NCBI RefSeq assembly: GCF_016508585.1
Contig: NZ_JADVOP010000031.1
Coordinates: forward strand, 1 to 46,030
Length of the DNA: 46,030 nucleotides
Source of the DNA: Acinetobacter baumannii
GTDB lineage: Bacteria; Pseudomonadota; Gammaproteobacteria; Pseudomonadales; Moraxellaceae
Direction of reading: 5' to 3'
Shown: positions 37,193 through 46,030 of the stretch, one piece after another
Numbering within the stretch: the first letter of the stretch is position 1
Layout of the letters: every line of letters starts with the position of its first letter
The notes under the pieces: model-generated
The model's input: only the letters and a program-made list of their open reading frames with translations
Databases searched by the model: none
What the model was told of the DNA's origin: nothing
Program-made: the position numbers and the translations under genes

Positions 37193-37576
37193 ATGCCACA
37201 GATGTTTATTGATTATTCTGACAATATCCAGAATTTAGATAAAAAGAAATTAATGCTGGGCTTAAACCATGCATTGTTCGATACGGGATTAGTGAGCGAT
37301 GCGCATGATATTAAATCGCGAATTAAGTCAGTATCTGACTATCTGATCGGTTTTGGAGATGAGGATGGTGCAGACAAGCAACACGCATTTATCTTTGTGC
37401 GCTTACAAGGTCTGAGCGGACGCACAGAAGAACAAAAAGATTTAATGACTGAAAATTTGTCACAATTTCTACAATCATTTCAGGATTATTCAGCACAAGG
37501 CTTAGAAATTCAACTCTGTGTAGAATTTGCTGAAATGCCAAGAGAAATCTATAAAAAAGTCTTTGTGCGGAAATGA
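37193..37576 (+). CDS. CHMI-family isomerase (5-carboxymethyl-2-hydroxymuconate isomerase-like)
   Basis: A 127-aa tautomerase-superfamily protein with the catalytic Pro directly after the initiator Met (MPQMFIDYSDN). Other CHMI features are R in DIKSRIKSVSDYLIG, the strand HAFIFVRLQGLSGRTEEQK and the closing CVEFAEMPREIYKKV. CHMI isomerises a homoprotocatechuate ring-fission product, but no hpa gene is near, so this may act on another substrate. AAGGTGAAG lies before the ATG. Confidence 0.82.
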   Translation: MPQMFIDYSDNIQNLDKKKLMLGLNHALFDTGLVSDAHDIKSRIKSVSDYLIGFGDEDGADKQHAFIFVRLQGLSGRTEEQKDLMTENLSQFLQSFQDYSAQGLEIQLCVEFAEMPREIYKKVFVRK

Positions 37577-37582
37577 TTTAAC

Positions 37583-37605
37583 TGGGGCTGAGCATATAAG
37601 CCCCA
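37583..37605 (+). terminator. Weak terminator after the CHMI gene
   Basis: Stem TGGGGCT / AGCCCCA with a 9-nt loop, then AGTTT; weak T-run. Confidence 0.55.
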
Positions 37606-37622
37606 AGTTTCATAGCCACCAA

Positions 37623-37760
37623 GATGTCTCATTGGACAAGGCTTATTTTGTATTGGTTGGTCGAGGACTTACAGGAGTAAGTCTGTCTTGCTAAACAGCC
37701 GGTTTAAAAATCTATCTGGATTTGCTTGAAGACCATGTCTTCTACAAAGTTTACTTTAAA
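37623..37760 (+). pseudogene. Relic of a Rossmann-fold (FAD/NAD) enzyme
   Basis: On the plus strand one frame reads YFVLVGRGLTGVSLSC, then TAA (37692-37694), and continues in the same frame TAGLKIYLDLLEDHVFYKV. The GxGxxG glycine pattern after a hydrophobic strand, followed about 17 residues later by a strand ending in an acidic residue, is the start of a dinucleotide-binding fold. There is no start codon or ribosome-binding site and a stop interrupts it. It runs into the 3' end of thiM. It may be a coincidence because the stretch is short. Confidence 0.35.
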
Positions 37761-38627
37761 CTACAGGTTGAAAACCTGAATATCGCTATATTCCCAAATC
37801 CTATCCGCATTCATTTGATAAATTTCATCTAAGAACGCCACATTAAAACTTCCCACAGATGACGCTTTTTCATAAGCCAACCGACCTGCAATGGCAAAAT
37901 GAATATGAGCTGAAATGGTGGCAATTGCGGGTGTGGTTACTGCACTATATGCCGCGATTAAAGCACCAAGAGCACAACCTGTTGCTGTGATCTTCGGTTG
38001 TAAAAAGCTTCCACCATTGATTTGAATCACATGATTAAGTTCTTTTGAAAGAATAAAATCTGATTCTCCAGAAATTGCTGCACATTCACAATGATTTAAA
38101 AGAGCATGAGCCTGCAAATAAACTTGATGACTTGAAACTGCACTATCAACCCCCTTGGATTCAACTTGGTTGCCTGCAAGTGCACTGATTTCTGATGCAT
38201 TGCCACGAATAATGGTCGGATTAAGTAAAACCAGTTGATCAACCATTTCACTGCGCCATTTTAGAAATGGACCATAACCAACAGGATCAAGAACCCAAGG
38301 CGTGTTTTTAGCTGCAACAGTCTGTGCTGAAATCTGCATGGCTTGCATTTGTTCTGATGTTGGTGTTCCGACATTGATACTTAAGGCAGCAGCGATTGAT
38401 GCAAAGCTTTCTGCCTCAAAAGGATTATCAATCATTGCTGGAGATGCACCAGCAGCCAATAGCACATTGGCAGCGTAATTTGCTGCAACACTGTTGGTAA
38501 TACAATGTACCAAAGGCTGTTGTGTTTGTAGTTCGGTCCAAGCATCTACAACTTTTTGCAAGATAACATCAGTTTGGATATGAAGTTGATCCGATTGAGA
38601 ATGGCTAATATTTTCAGGATGATTCAT
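37761..38627 (-). CDS. thiM: Hydroxyethylthiazole kinase
   Basis: Phosphorylates 4-methyl-5-(2-hydroxyethyl)thiazole for thiamin salvage. At 288 aa it is slightly long because of an N-terminal extension of about 30 residues before WTELQTQQPLVHCITNSVAANYAANVLLAAGASPAM, the diagnostic family opening. WVLDPVGYGPF, RGNASEISALAG and the anion-hole/base region KITATGCALGALIAA are all present. No thiD or thiE adjoins it and no TPP riboswitch was seen. AAGGACC overlaps the stop of the upstream zinc-ribbon gene, so the two are translated together. Confidence 0.92.
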   Translation of the reverse strand: MNHPENISHSQSDQLHIQTDVILQKVVDAWTELQTQQPLVHCITNSVAANYAANVLLAAGASPAMIDNPFEAESFASIAAALSINVGTPTSEQMQAMQISAQTVAAKNTPWVLDPVGYGPFLKWRSEMVDQLVLLNPTIIRGNASEISALAGNQVESKGVDSAVSSHQVYLQAHALLNHCECAAISGESDFILSKELNHVIQINGGSFLQPKITATGCALGALIAAYSAVTTPAIATISAHIHFAIAGRLAYEKASSVGSFNVAFLDEIYQMNADRIWEYSDIQVFNL

Positions 38628-38636
38628 ATAAGGTCC

Positions 38637-39791
38637 TTACTGAGTGAAGTAGTGGTCTTGGTGTTTACAGTTTCGACAGAATAATGTCACATAATTCTGA
38701 GCATCATATTCAACGGTGAGCTCATTTGACCCACAATACATGCAGCGTTTCTGTGAATAGAAATTTAAACGCGGTTCAATCTTTTTCCAGGATTTCCAAA
38801 CGGGTTGAAAGAAGATGCCTTCATCGTAGCCTAAAAATTGATAAAACAGAATTTCACTCATTTTACTCAATGGAATATTAGGAGGGCGAGGAAGCGTCGA
38901 GGTTTCCCATTTTTCCGCTAAGGCACGTTCACGATATTGCTGTACAGTTTTCTTAAGAATATTGGTGTTGATGAAATTTTCATTACGCACTTGTAATGCT
39001 TTTTTCTGATACAAGTATTCTAGGGCTGTTTGAATCAAGTAGAAAATCTGTCCAACCGCCAGAGAGTCAAGTAGCCGATAGCAAAAGCTTTGGAAGTTTT
39101 TATTTCCTGAAATCTGAATACCCCAAGTACGGCAATAGTGCTGGGTAAATTGCACGATCTCCTGATACAGCACCACATAAAGTGCATTTTTAACTTCTTC
39201 TGAATTTCTAAATGGTATGCCCTGGCTCAAATTTTCATAAAACCAATGGCGGAGCTGAGTGGTAATACTAAATAGACTGGGTTCAGAATAACCATCTAAA
39301 CGAACATTGATATAGTATTGATGTGCATCATCACTAAAGTCTTTAGGCACCAGTATATTTTCTTTAATCAGTTGATTAAGAAGCTGACTTTGAAAATAAT
39401 AGTTGGGTGTAATCGCGTGGTATTTTATTATTTCCCAGTCAATAAACTCATGATGATGCGTATTTTCATGCACTTGATTGTCTAAAAGACTTAATAAAAA
39501 TAATTTATGCAAAAAACTGAGATGATCTAAACCTATTTCAAAATCATCTTTTTTCTTTAATTTTCTGGTTTCTTGCAGACGTGTTTCTTTAATTAATTTA
39601 CGCCGTTTACTTTGACAGGTTTCACAATGGCAATTACCTTGCTGGTTTGGAAAAACCTGATGATGACAATGGCTGCATTGGTGAAAGTGAATTTCTTTTT
39701 CAAATTCTTCAGCCTCAATATAATACATACTTGCCTGACACAATGGACAAAATGCACTTTCATCGAGCTGTTTTTGTAGAATTTGAAGCAT
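38637..39791 (-). CDS. Hypothetical multi-zinc-ribbon protein
   Basis: A 384-aa protein with cysteine pairs at both ends: CPLC (residues 15-18), CSHC and CHCETC within the first 60 residues, and CMYCGS plus CRNC in the last 35. These are typical of zinc ribbons. The middle 270 residues are helical, rich in Tyr, Phe and Gln, with no recognised domain. The gene lies 9 bp upstream of thiM and shares an operon with it, but nothing in the sequence points to thiamin. The start ATG has a poor ribosome-binding site. Confidence 0.75.
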   Translation of the reverse strand: MLQILQKQLDESAFCPLCQASMYYIEAEEFEKEIHFHQCSHCHHQVFPNQQGNCHCETCQSKRRKLIKETRLQETRKLKKKDDFEIGLDHLSFLHKLFLLSLLDNQVHENTHHHEFIDWEIIKYHAITPNYYFQSQLLNQLIKENILVPKDFSDDAHQYYINVRLDGYSEPSLFSITTQLRHWFYENLSQGIPFRNSEEVKNALYVVLYQEIVQFTQHYCRTWGIQISGNKNFQSFCYRLLDSLAVGQIFYLIQTALEYLYQKKALQVRNENFINTNILKKTVQQYRERALAEKWETSTLPRPPNIPLSKMSEILFYQFLGYDEGIFFQPVWKSWKKIEPRLNFYSQKRCMYCGSNELTVEYDAQNYVTLFCRNCKHQDHYFTQ

Positions 39792-39893
39792 ATGGAATTA
39801 AATACAAATTTATTGATGACTTTTCATTATACACATCTATATTGAGGAAAGCTGATTGCTTAAAATGAATGTTTTATAAAATCTAGCTATCTG

Positions 39894-40163
39894 ATGATGT
39901 TTGATGCAATCGTATGGTTATTCAATGAGATTGAAAGATTGAATCTCAATTATCGAATTCAACTGATTGATACGTTTGAGGTATCAGCATGGGATCATTT
40001 TCTAATCTTTCCAACGCCAAACTACATTGAATGTCGATATGGTGTTTTTCGACTTACAACACTTCGACAGATTCAAATTGATTCGATTGAAAATCGTTAT
40101 ATCGGGCGGCGAGTGGCTTCGAAACGTATTGACCATTCTGGACTGTTGGAAGAAAAAATATAG
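39894..40163 (+). CDS. Small hypothetical protein
   Basis: An 89-aa frame whose product reads like a folded soluble protein (IVWLFNEIERLNLNYRIQLI, DHFLIFPTPNYIECRYGVFR, ending DHSGLLEEKI). There is no membrane helix or signal peptide and no clear ribosome-binding site; the start is ATGATG. Overlapping frames here have poorer composition. Family not recognised; it is divergent from the zinc-ribbon gene. Confidence 0.5.
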   Translation: MMFDAIVWLFNEIERLNLNYRIQLIDTFEVSAWDHFLIFPTPNYIECRYGVFRLTTLRQIQIDSIENRYIGRRVASKRIDHSGLLEEKI

Positions 40164-40337
40164 CACTCCAGATTGCATTACTCTTTTGAAAATCATGTAT
40201 TCACGATCACTTTATACAAGTAGCAGTGTCGAGATTGTTAAACATTCAACATGTATAAGTGAAAGTGGCAAATACGGGGCTGATTGTATTTGCCACTAAA
40301 AATGGAATTTAAAGTACAAGCTAGATACTGATAGAAA

Positions 40338-40601
40338 TTAATAGGCAGCAGGACAAGGTAGTTTTGAATCCTCAAAATGATCCATTTTAGCTTGTAATAA
40401 AGCTTTAGCCTTTTGAGCTGAAACTCTGTGCTGTCCTAGGCAATCATAGTGTCTTAAAATACTGCTGACATCCTCTGTCGATAATGGAATACCTTCACAA
40501 GTCATAAATAATGCAATCACTTGATGATCTACTTTTGCATCACTCAGCATTTGCATGGTCTTGATATTTTCAACACGGACAATATGGTCTTTAAAAATCA
40601 T
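40338..40601 (-). CDS. Small hypothetical protein
   Basis: An 87-aa soluble protein: MIFKDHIVRVENIKTMQMLS, then a helical region with VIALFMTCEGIPLSTEDVSS and a C-terminal KLPCPAAY. I chose the ATG at 40601 because AGAGG lies about 7 nt upstream; an in-frame start at 40664 would put this ribosome-binding site inside the gene. Two Cys residues might pair or bind metal. Family not recognised. Confidence 0.65.
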   Translation of the reverse strand: MIFKDHIVRVENIKTMQMLSDAKVDHQVIALFMTCEGIPLSTEDVSSILRHYDCLGQHRVSAQKAKALLQAKMDHFEDSKLPCPAAY

Positions 40602-41091
40602 GTTGCACCTCTTTTTCTGTTGAGTATCTTTTATTGTGCGATATGCACCTATTAAAACAAGCAAGAATTGTGCTCAAAATGTAGTCGCTTTGAAAAAAGT
40701 GTAATGTTATACAAACTCAGCTGATTGTTATAATGAGTCCATGTTTTAAATGAATTTAATGTAAAGTAGTCACTTTAAAAATCTGGTTGTAATGATCTTT
40801 GCAACATTTACAGTCAATTGCAGAAGGGTAAAATGACTGCTTTGCAAGTCAAATAGCGATTCAATGTTTTGACCAAAATGGATTCTATATTGACTTGAAT
40901 CTGGGGTAAATCTCTGTCAAATCAGATGCTTTTGATCAAGATCGAGGCTAAATAATTAATACGCTAAATAAAAATAAAGAGCCAATCAATGATGTTTCAG
41001 GATAAAACCGCAGTCATTGTCATAAAACTGTCATCACCACATTGCATAGTGCAATAAATTTTACATATTTTTGACATAAGAGTAGGGCAAC
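40602..41091. other. Gap upstream of the DUF2057 gene
   Basis: About 490 bp. It contains a nested inverted repeat, TTGCAA (40799-40804) / CAGTCA (40811-40816) / TGACTG (40834-40839) / TTGCAA (40842-40847), and a short hairpin ATTGCA-TAG-TGCAAT (41041-41055) close to the next gene. Either could be an operator or part of a small RNA. No ORF is supported. Confidence 0.45.
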
Positions 41092-41754
41092 ATGGCATTT
41101 AAATACGGCATTGCTGCATTGAGTTTAATGTTAAGTGGGTCAGTTTTTGCAGCAGTCACGCTATCTGCGCCAGAAGAAATTGTTGTATTGGCTGTAAATG
41201 ATCAAGAAGTCAATTCAGGTTTGATTCGCAAGAAGAACGAATATCAAGTTGATCCAGGTCAGACGGCGGTAAGTGTACGTTATCAGCAGTATTTTGAGCA
41301 TTTAAACGGTGAACACGATATTTTAAAATCAGGTGTGGTTACGATTACAGCACCTGATTTAAAAGATGGGCAAAATTATAAATTGGCTTTGGTCGGTGCA
41401 CCCAAGAATTTTGATGATGCAAAAAAATATGCAGAACAGCCAACGATTGCAATTTTAGACAATAATAATCGATTAGTGGTTCAACAAACAGGTGCCAATA
41501 CTGAAGCCAAACCATGGTTTGGTTCTGGCGTATTTGGGCGTGTGATTGATTTAACTTCAAGTAAAAAAACGCCTGTAAATCAACCTGCACCAGTATATGC
41601 CGCGCCATCTCAAGCGGCGGTTTCAAATACTGCACAAAAAAGTGTACCTGCTGTAGCCAATGGCAATGCTGCTGATCAGCAATTGATTCAAATTTGGCAA
41701 AAAGCAAGCAAAGCAGAACGTCAAAAGTTTATGACTTGGTTGGCTGATCAATAG
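41092..41754 (+). CDS. DUF2057 secreted protein (YccT/CsgI-like)
   Basis: A 220-aa exported protein with a signal peptide (MAFKYGIAALSLMLSGSVFA, cleavage after AxA at about residue 21). The mature part has the DUF2057 layout: APEEIVVLAVNDQEVN, then a beta-rich domain, and a C-terminal helix QLIQIWQKASKAERQKFMTW matching the E. coli YccT end. YccT (CsgI) inhibits curli assembly in the periplasm; no curli genes are seen here. A Pro/Ala/Gln-rich linker (about 165-195) precedes the last helix. Terminator follows. Confidence 0.85.
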   Translation: MAFKYGIAALSLMLSGSVFAAVTLSAPEEIVVLAVNDQEVNSGLIRKKNEYQVDPGQTAVSVRYQQYFEHLNGEHDILKSGVVTITAPDLKDGQNYKLALVGAPKNFDDAKKYAEQPTIAILDNNNRLVVQQTGANTEAKPWFGSGVFGRVIDLTSSKKTPVNQPAPVYAAPSQAAVSNTAQKSVPAVANGNAADQQLIQIWQKASKAERQKFMTWLADQ

Positions 41755-41814
41755 AGTCAGATGACACTTTGCAGATGTTTATGTTTGTGATGTTAAAGAT
41801 TTTTAGGCAAGATC

Positions 41815-41836
41815 AAAGACCATTTCGATGGTCTTT
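41815..41836 (+). terminator. Terminator of the DUF2057 gene
   Basis: Stem AAAGACCAT / ATGGTCTTT with a UUCG tetraloop, then TTTTA. Confidence 0.9.
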
Positions 41837-42009
41837 TTTAATGATTTATAGATTAAAGGATCTATTTTTTTGTTTGAGAAAAATATTTAAGCTCGATATT
41901 TCTATTCAAAAACCACGCTTCAAGATTGCTACGCAAAACTGCTTTTCAAAATAGTCATTAGGTTTTATAAAGTCATTTGTTCACAATAAAATGATAGCCT
42001 TAAAATTCA

Positions 42010-42555
42010 ATGAAACATCAGCTTAGATTTAGATCTGCACAAATTTTAGATATTCAGAAATTGGTTGATTTGATCAATTGCGCCTATCGGCAACAACAGG
42101 GAAATAGTTGGACAAGTGAAGTACAAATGGTCACCGGTGCTCGAATCAATGCCGAACAATTGGCACAAATGTTGTCAGCTGATCATTTTAAATTATTTAT
42201 TGCTGAATACGCTGAAGAGATGGTGGGATGTATAGGTCTAACATTTCAGCCATTGGCTGTGGAGATTGGTACATTTTGTATAGCACCGAAAATGCAAAAT
42301 CAGGGGATGGGTAAGGAAGTGCTGGATTTTGCAGAACGCTACGTACGAGATGATATGCGATCCATTTATCCTGATTTAACGTATTTTGTCATGTGGGTAC
42401 TCAGTGTCCGTCAGGAGTTGATTGCTTATTATGAACGCTGTGGTTATCAACCAACGGGGCTAATTGATGATTATCCTTTAAGTGCAAATGTGGGTACACC
42501 AATTATAGATTTACATTTAGTTGAAATGAAAAAGAATATAGCTGACAGGATTTGA
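42010..42555 (+). CDS. GNAT family N-acetyltransferase
   Basis: A 181-aa acyl-CoA-dependent acetyltransferase. The fold shows FRSAQILDIQKLVDLINCAY, the strand LFIAEYAEEMVGCIGL, beta-4 AVEIGTFCIAPKMQNQGMGKEVL with the acetyl-CoA loop Q-x-x-G-M-G, and the C-terminal ELIAYYERCGYQPTG. The acceptor is unknown. There is no visible Shine-Dalgarno before the ATG. Converges on the cyd operon across a shared terminator. Confidence 0.9.
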   Translation: MKHQLRFRSAQILDIQKLVDLINCAYRQQQGNSWTSEVQMVTGARINAEQLAQMLSADHFKLFIAEYAEEMVGCIGLTFQPLAVEIGTFCIAPKMQNQGMGKEVLDFAERYVRDDMRSIYPDLTYFVMWVLSVRQELIAYYERCGYQPTGLIDDYPLSANVGTPIIDLHLVEMKKNIADRI

Positions 42556-42572
42556 ACTGATATCAAACAAAA

Positions 42573-42597
42573 AAAACCCTGAATAAATCAGGGTTTT
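42573..42597 (+). terminator. Bidirectional terminator between the GNAT gene and the cyd operon
   Basis: Perfect 10-bp stem AAAACCCTGA / TCAGGGTTTT with loop ATAAA, flanked by A-rich DNA on the left and T-rich on the right, so it can end transcription from both sides. Confidence 0.88.
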
Positions 42598-42609
42598 CTT
42601 GTTTTTAGA

Positions 42610-42906
42610 TTAGGTCAAGAACCAGGTGTAATAGCCCCACAGCATAAGTGGCCATGCCACATAGGGGCTAAACAGCCATTTCCATAACCAAAACTGTGGC
42701 AGAAATCCTACACCATGTATAAATCCACCTGAGATACCAATCATGACCAGCATCAGAGCACTATGGTTATAGTGCCCATTGGCATCAAGCATTGCACCAG
42801 GGTGAATGAGTAATACAGCTGCAAGTGGCAATGCCATCAAAAACGAAATGGCCATTGCAAACTTGTTCGGCTTCCTTTCTTTTGTTGTCATTGCGATCTC
42901 TGCCAT
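42610..42906 (-). CDS. ybgE: Cyd operon protein YbgE
   Basis: A 98-aa membrane protein with three hydrophobic helices (AMAISFLMALPLAAVLLI, SALMLVMIGISGGFIHGVGF, YVAWPLMLWGYYTWFL), the last protein of the cytochrome bd operon. Its exact role is unsettled. GAGGAA of the cydX end serves as its ribosome-binding site and only 3 bp separate the two genes. Confidence 0.88.
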   Translation of the reverse strand: MAEIAMTTKERKPNKFAMAISFLMALPLAAVLLIHPGAMLDANGHYNHSALMLVMIGISGGFIHGVGFLPQFWLWKWLFSPYVAWPLMLWGYYTWFLT

Positions 42907-42909
42907 GGT

Positions 42910-43011
42910 TTATTCCTCATCTAAATCTTGATGATGTTCGATATAGAGGGCACTTAACACACCTGCAAAGCATGCCATCAAGATCCCTAAAATCCAAGCG
43001 AAATACCACAT
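42910..43011 (-). CDS. cydX: Cytochrome bd small subunit CydX
   Basis: A 33-aa single-helix subunit starting MWYFAWILGILMACF and ending with an acidic tail (LYIEHHQDLDEE). The MWYFAWILG opening is the same as in E. coli CydX, which stabilises the haems of cytochrome bd-I. TAGGAGA precedes the ATG. It lies between cydB and ybgE in the same orientation. Confidence 0.95.
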   Translation of the reverse strand: MWYFAWILGILMACFAGVLSALYIEHHQDLDEE

Positions 43012-43040
43012 AATATTCTCCTATTTGCTTAGACACAGCC

Positions 43041-44186
43041 TTAATACAGGCTGTGTGAGTTCTCTTGAACATGTTTGTTGGTAATGACGCCCCACATTTT
43101 GTAATAGCACCATGTGGTGTAGGCTAAAATCACTGGAACAAATATAGAAGCCACTACAGTCATTACCGTTAGGGTATTTTTACTCGAAACAGCATCCCAC
43201 ATGGTTAAGCTTACAGTAGGATTGATACTTGATGGCATTAAGAATGGGAACAGAGCAAAACCAGCGGTTAAAATTGAACCTGTTACAGCTAAGGTCGAAC
43301 CTGTAAAGCTCATACCTGCTTTATTTTTTCCTGCACCGAAGATGATCAGGATGCCCCCCAAGATTGCTGAAACTGGTGCCAGTATCGTGATCGGATAAGT
43401 TGAATAGTTATTCATCCAACCGTGGTTACCTGTAGTCAAAACCTCTTTTGCCAATGGATTTGCAACAGCATTGGTATCAAAAGGTTTGACTAAGGTATAG
43501 CCCTCGATTCCACCAAAATACAGCCAAGCACCAACAGCTAGGAAACACACCAAAAATATTGTACCCATGAGTTGAGTGGCTTTTGCTGAACGTTGACGTA
43601 ATACCCCATCAGTACGAAGCATTAACCAAGCGCCACCATGTGCACAAAGCATTGATAAACTGACAATACCGCAAACTAAAGCAAATGGATTGAGTAGCGC
43701 AAAGAAACTACCTGTATAGGTTGATCGTACAGTTTCATCCAAGGTAAACGGTACACCCAAGAACATATTACCAAAGGCAACACCGAACACCAGTGCAGGT
43801 ACTGCACCACCAATGCATAAACCCCAATCCCATGAGTTGCGCCATTTGGTATTTTCAAGTTTAGAACGGTAGTCGAAACCAACAGGTCTGAGGAATAGTG
43901 CGAATAAGACCAGTAACAGTGCCCAATACATACCTGAGAATGCTGTGGCATAGACCATTGGCCAGGCTGCAAAGAGCGCACCACCGGCAGTGACAAACCA
44001 GACTTGGTTGCCTTCCCAGTGTGGAGCAATCGTGTTAATGGCTGCACGACGCTCGTCATCTGTTTTACCTACAAACGGCATCAATGCCATTGAGCCCATA
44101 TCGAAACCATCGGTGAGCGCAAAGCCGATCAGTAAGACACCAACCAGAACCCACCAGATAATTTTGAGAAGTTCATATTCGATCAT
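43041..44186 (-). CDS. cydB: Cytochrome bd ubiquinol oxidase subunit II
   Basis: A 381-aa integral membrane subunit of the quinol oxidase, with about eight to nine helices. The conserved opening [21 protein letters not shown], then [22 protein letters not shown] and [11 protein letters not shown] are present. Its ATG overlaps the cydA stop by 4 bp (ATGA), so the two subunits are translationally coupled. Confidence 0.96.
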   Translation of the reverse strand: MIEYELLKIIWWVLVGVLLIGFALTDGFDMGSMALMPFVGKTDDERRAAINTIAPHWEGNQVWFVTAGGALFAAWPMVYATAFSGMYWALLLVLFALFLRPVGFDYRSKLENTKWRNSWDWGLCIGGAVPALVFGVAFGNMFLGVPFTLDETVRSTYTGSFFALLNPFALVCGIVSLSMLCAHGGAWLMLRTDGVLRQRSAKATQLMGTIFLVCFLAVGAWLYFGGIEGYTLVKPFDTNAVANPLAKEVLTTGNHGWMNNYSTYPITILAPVSAILGGILIIFGAGKNKAGMSFTGSTLAVTGSILTAGFALFPFLMPSSINPTVSLTMWDAVSSKNTLTVMTVVASIFVPVILAYTTWCYYKMWGVITNKHVQENSHSLY

Positions 44187-45769
44187 GATTGAGCCTCCCC
44201 AGCTTGAGCTTGTTGAGCTTCAAGTTTTTCAAAGTGATATTTACCAGTATGTAAAGAACTTGGTCCTAAACGTGAGAACTTGATCATGAGATACATTTCA
44301 ATAATCAACAGCACAGTATAGAACGCTGCTAATGCAATGATTGAACCCCACACATCACCAGTGCTTAAACTTGATGCGGATAGGTGTGTAGGGAGAACTT
44401 CACCAATGGTCCAAGGTTGACGACCACCTTCAGCAACATACCAGCCAGTTTGTGCTGCAATCCAAGGAAGTGGTAAAGCAAACAATGCAAATTTAAGTAA
44501 CCATGGTTTATTTTCAGCATTACGTTTTGCTACTGCAAAAGTTGCAAGGATAAATAGAAGGAGCATTAAGAAACCAGAAGCCACCATTGCACGGAAAGAA
44601 AAGAACAATGCTGTTACGTTAGGAATCGTATCTTTGGTTGCTGCCTGAATGTGTGCTTCAGAAGCATCCGTGACATTTTCAGTATATTTTTTAAGGAGTA
44701 AGCCATAACCTAAATCTTTTTGGTTCTCTTTAAAAGATGCCATAAGTTCAGGAGAGCGGTCACCGGCACGAAGTTTTTCAAGTTCACTATAAGCCACCAT
44801 ACCATTGCGGATACGTGCTTCATGTTGAACCATTAAGTCTTTAAGCCCCGTTACTTCTTTATCCAATGAGCGTGTTGCAATAATACCCATAGCATAGGGA
44901 ATTTTTATGGCATAGTCAGTACGTTGTTCTTCTTGGTTTGGAATACCAAATAGAGTAAACGGTGCAGGTGCTGGGTGAGTTTCCCATTCAGACTCGATTG
45001 CAGCCAGTTTTGTTTTTTGAACATCACCCAGTTCATAACCAGATTCGTCACCCAGTAAAATGACAGAAAGTGTTGATGCTAAACCAAAAATTGCAGCGAT
45101 GGCGAAAGAGCGACGCGCAAAAGGTAAATCACGTTTTTTCAATAAGTAATAGCTTGAAATGGCTAAAACAAAGATTGCCCCAGTGACATAACCTGCTGAA
45201 ACAGTGTGAACAAATTTTACCTGAGCAACAGGGTTAAAAATCAAAGCACCAAAATCTACAAGTTCCATACGCATGGTTTCAAAATTAAATTCTGAACCGA
45301 CAGGATTTTGCATCCAACCATTGGCAACTAAAATCCACAGTGCAGATAAATTCGAACCGAGCGCAACCAACCATGTCACACTTAAATGTTGAACTTTTGA
45401 AAGGCGATCCCAGCCAAAGAAGAATAAACCAATAAAAGTTGATTCTAAAAAGAATGCCATCAATCCTTCAATGGCAAGTGGCGCACCAAAAATATCACCG
45501 ACATAGTGAGAGTAGTACGCCCAGTTTGTACCGAACTGGAATTCCATAGTCAGACCAGTGGTTACGCCTAGAGCAAAGTTAATACCGAAAAGTTTGCCCC
45601 AGAATTTGGTCATGTCTTTATAGATTTCTTTACCAGAAATCACATAAGTGGTTTCCATAATGGCAAGAATAAAAGCCAGACCGAGAGTAAGAGGTACAAA
45701 TATAAAGTGATACATCGCGGTCATTGCAAATTGGAACCGCGAAAGATCGACCACGCTTTCAGAAATCAT
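44183..45769 (-). CDS. cydA: Cytochrome bd ubiquinol oxidase subunit I
   Basis: A 528-aa catalytic subunit that binds haems b558, b595 and d and reduces oxygen to water with ubiquinol. The haem ligand His21 is in [36 protein letters not shown] and the quinol-loop [13 protein letters not shown] are present, and the length matches the long Q-loop class. The ATG at 45769 overlaps the cydP stop (TGATG); a TTG one codon upstream is less likely. Works in microaerobic respiration. Confidence 0.96.
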   Translation of the reverse strand: MISESVVDLSRFQFAMTAMYHFIFVPLTLGLAFILAIMETTYVISGKEIYKDMTKFWGKLFGINFALGVTTGLTMEFQFGTNWAYYSHYVGDIFGAPLAIEGLMAFFLESTFIGLFFFGWDRLSKVQHLSVTWLVALGSNLSALWILVANGWMQNPVGSEFNFETMRMELVDFGALIFNPVAQVKFVHTVSAGYVTGAIFVLAISSYYLLKKRDLPFARRSFAIAAIFGLASTLSVILLGDESGYELGDVQKTKLAAIESEWETHPAPAPFTLFGIPNQEEQRTDYAIKIPYAMGIIATRSLDKEVTGLKDLMVQHEARIRNGMVAYSELEKLRAGDRSPELMASFKENQKDLGYGLLLKKYTENVTDASEAHIQAATKDTIPNVTALFFSFRAMVASGFLMLLLFILATFAVAKRNAENKPWLLKFALFALPLPWIAAQTGWYVAEGGRQPWTIGEVLPTHLSASSLSTGDVWGSIIALAAFYTVLLIIEMYLMIKFSRLGPSSLHTGKYHFEKLEAQQAQAGEAQS

Positions 45770-45960
45770 CAACGTGTCTCCTTGATTTGGGAAGGACTGC
45801 CAGCAATACGCTCAGCAACTTGGTTATCAAAATCTTTAGGAATAGTCGGCGCATCAAACCAGATATGTTTGATCGTCATTAAAAGTGCAATCTTAATTAT
45901 TAATATGATTGCAATTTCTCTGACTAACCGACGGTTTAAATCATTAGGTTTTAAGCTCAT
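45769..45960 (-). CDS. cydP: Cytochrome oxidase putative small subunit CydP
   Basis: A 63-aa protein with one hydrophobic helix ([24 protein letters not shown]) and a short polar C-terminus. It is the first gene of the cyd operon and its TGA overlaps the cydA ATG. Position and shape match the CydP family found upstream of cydA; its role is presumed structural. Confidence 0.85.
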   Translation of the reverse strand: MSLKPNDLNRRLVREIAIILIIKIALLMTIKHIWFDAPTIPKDFDNQVAERIAGSPSQIKETR

Positions 45961-46030
45961 GCGTTAAGCCTATTATTTAAATATGCTTATATTATTAAAC
46001 AAAACACAACAAGAAATAAATAGATAAAAC

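Noticed and set aside
39792..39893. TPP riboswitch upstream of the zinc-ribbon/thiM operon
   Set aside because: The conserved CUGAGA and ACC-containing loops are not present, and the gap is too short.
40027..40299. 90-codon frame overlapping the small hypothetical gene at 39894
   Set aside because: The frame at 39894 has a more protein-like composition; this one has many rare codons and no ribosome-binding site.
41769..41954. 61-codon frame after the DUF2057 gene
   Set aside because: It contains the terminator hairpin of that gene and has a Phe/Lys-rich composition typical of chance frames.

Overview
The window looks like a chromosomal segment of an Acinetobacter-type gammaproteobacterium. 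It is AT-rich, and the AceI chlorhexidine transporter with its divergent LysR regulator, the lone tryptophan synthase beta gene, the CydP-containing cytochrome bd operon and the DUF2057 protein all have the form expected in that genus. This placement rests on protein resemblance alone. No tRNA, rRNA, CRISPR array, prophage or intact insertion sequence was seen.

Layout. 0-5.5 kb (+ strand): RNase D, a YcgL protein overlapping a small membrane protein gene, a MoxR-type ATPase with a CoxE-like VWA protein, and a stand-alone trpB. 5.7-7.1 kb: a strongly diverged MoeA-like protein with foreign codon use. 7.2-9.8 kb: small genes for CBS, DUF2750, Sel1-like and membrane-anchored proteins, plus an unexplained GC-richer islet. 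9.8-14.1 kb: a pair of M16 peptidase genes (one with the zinc motif, one without) divergent from ftsY. 14.1-14.65 kb holds a decayed IS5-type transposase fragment. 14.7-20.0 kb: FRM2-type nitroreductase, malate synthase G, a 2OG-Fe(II) oxygenase, a SRAP/YedK DNA-crosslinking protein and a MarR regulator. 21-24.4 kb: a TerC/CorC membrane protein preceded by a 24-codon leader ORF, an alpha/beta hydrolase and two small membrane proteins. 25-31 kb: transport and central metabolism (BrnQ, methionine aminopeptidase, BenE, LeuE-like exporter, transaldolase). 31.1-32.6 kb: the aceR/aceI divergent pair with a clear operator candidate. 32.8-37.6 kb: a large PcfJ-like protein, a Pif1/RecD-like helicase with a C-terminal HTH, a gene interrupted by an in-frame amber codon, and an orphan CHMI-like isomerase. 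37.7-39.8 kb: thiM behind a multi-zinc-ribbon protein. 40-42.6 kb: small hypotheticals, a DUF2057/YccT secreted protein and a GNAT acetyltransferase. 42.6-46 kb: the cytochrome bd operon cydP-cydA-cydB-cydX-ybgE on the minus strand.

Most of the window is ordinary housekeeping and transport. The best candidates for something undescribed are the MoeA-like protein that has lost the hallmark motifs of the family, the PcfJ-like/helicase/amber-interrupted gene group, the MgtL-like leader ORF in front of the TerC-family gene, and three small relics (IS fragment, Rossmann-fold relic, GC-rich islet).
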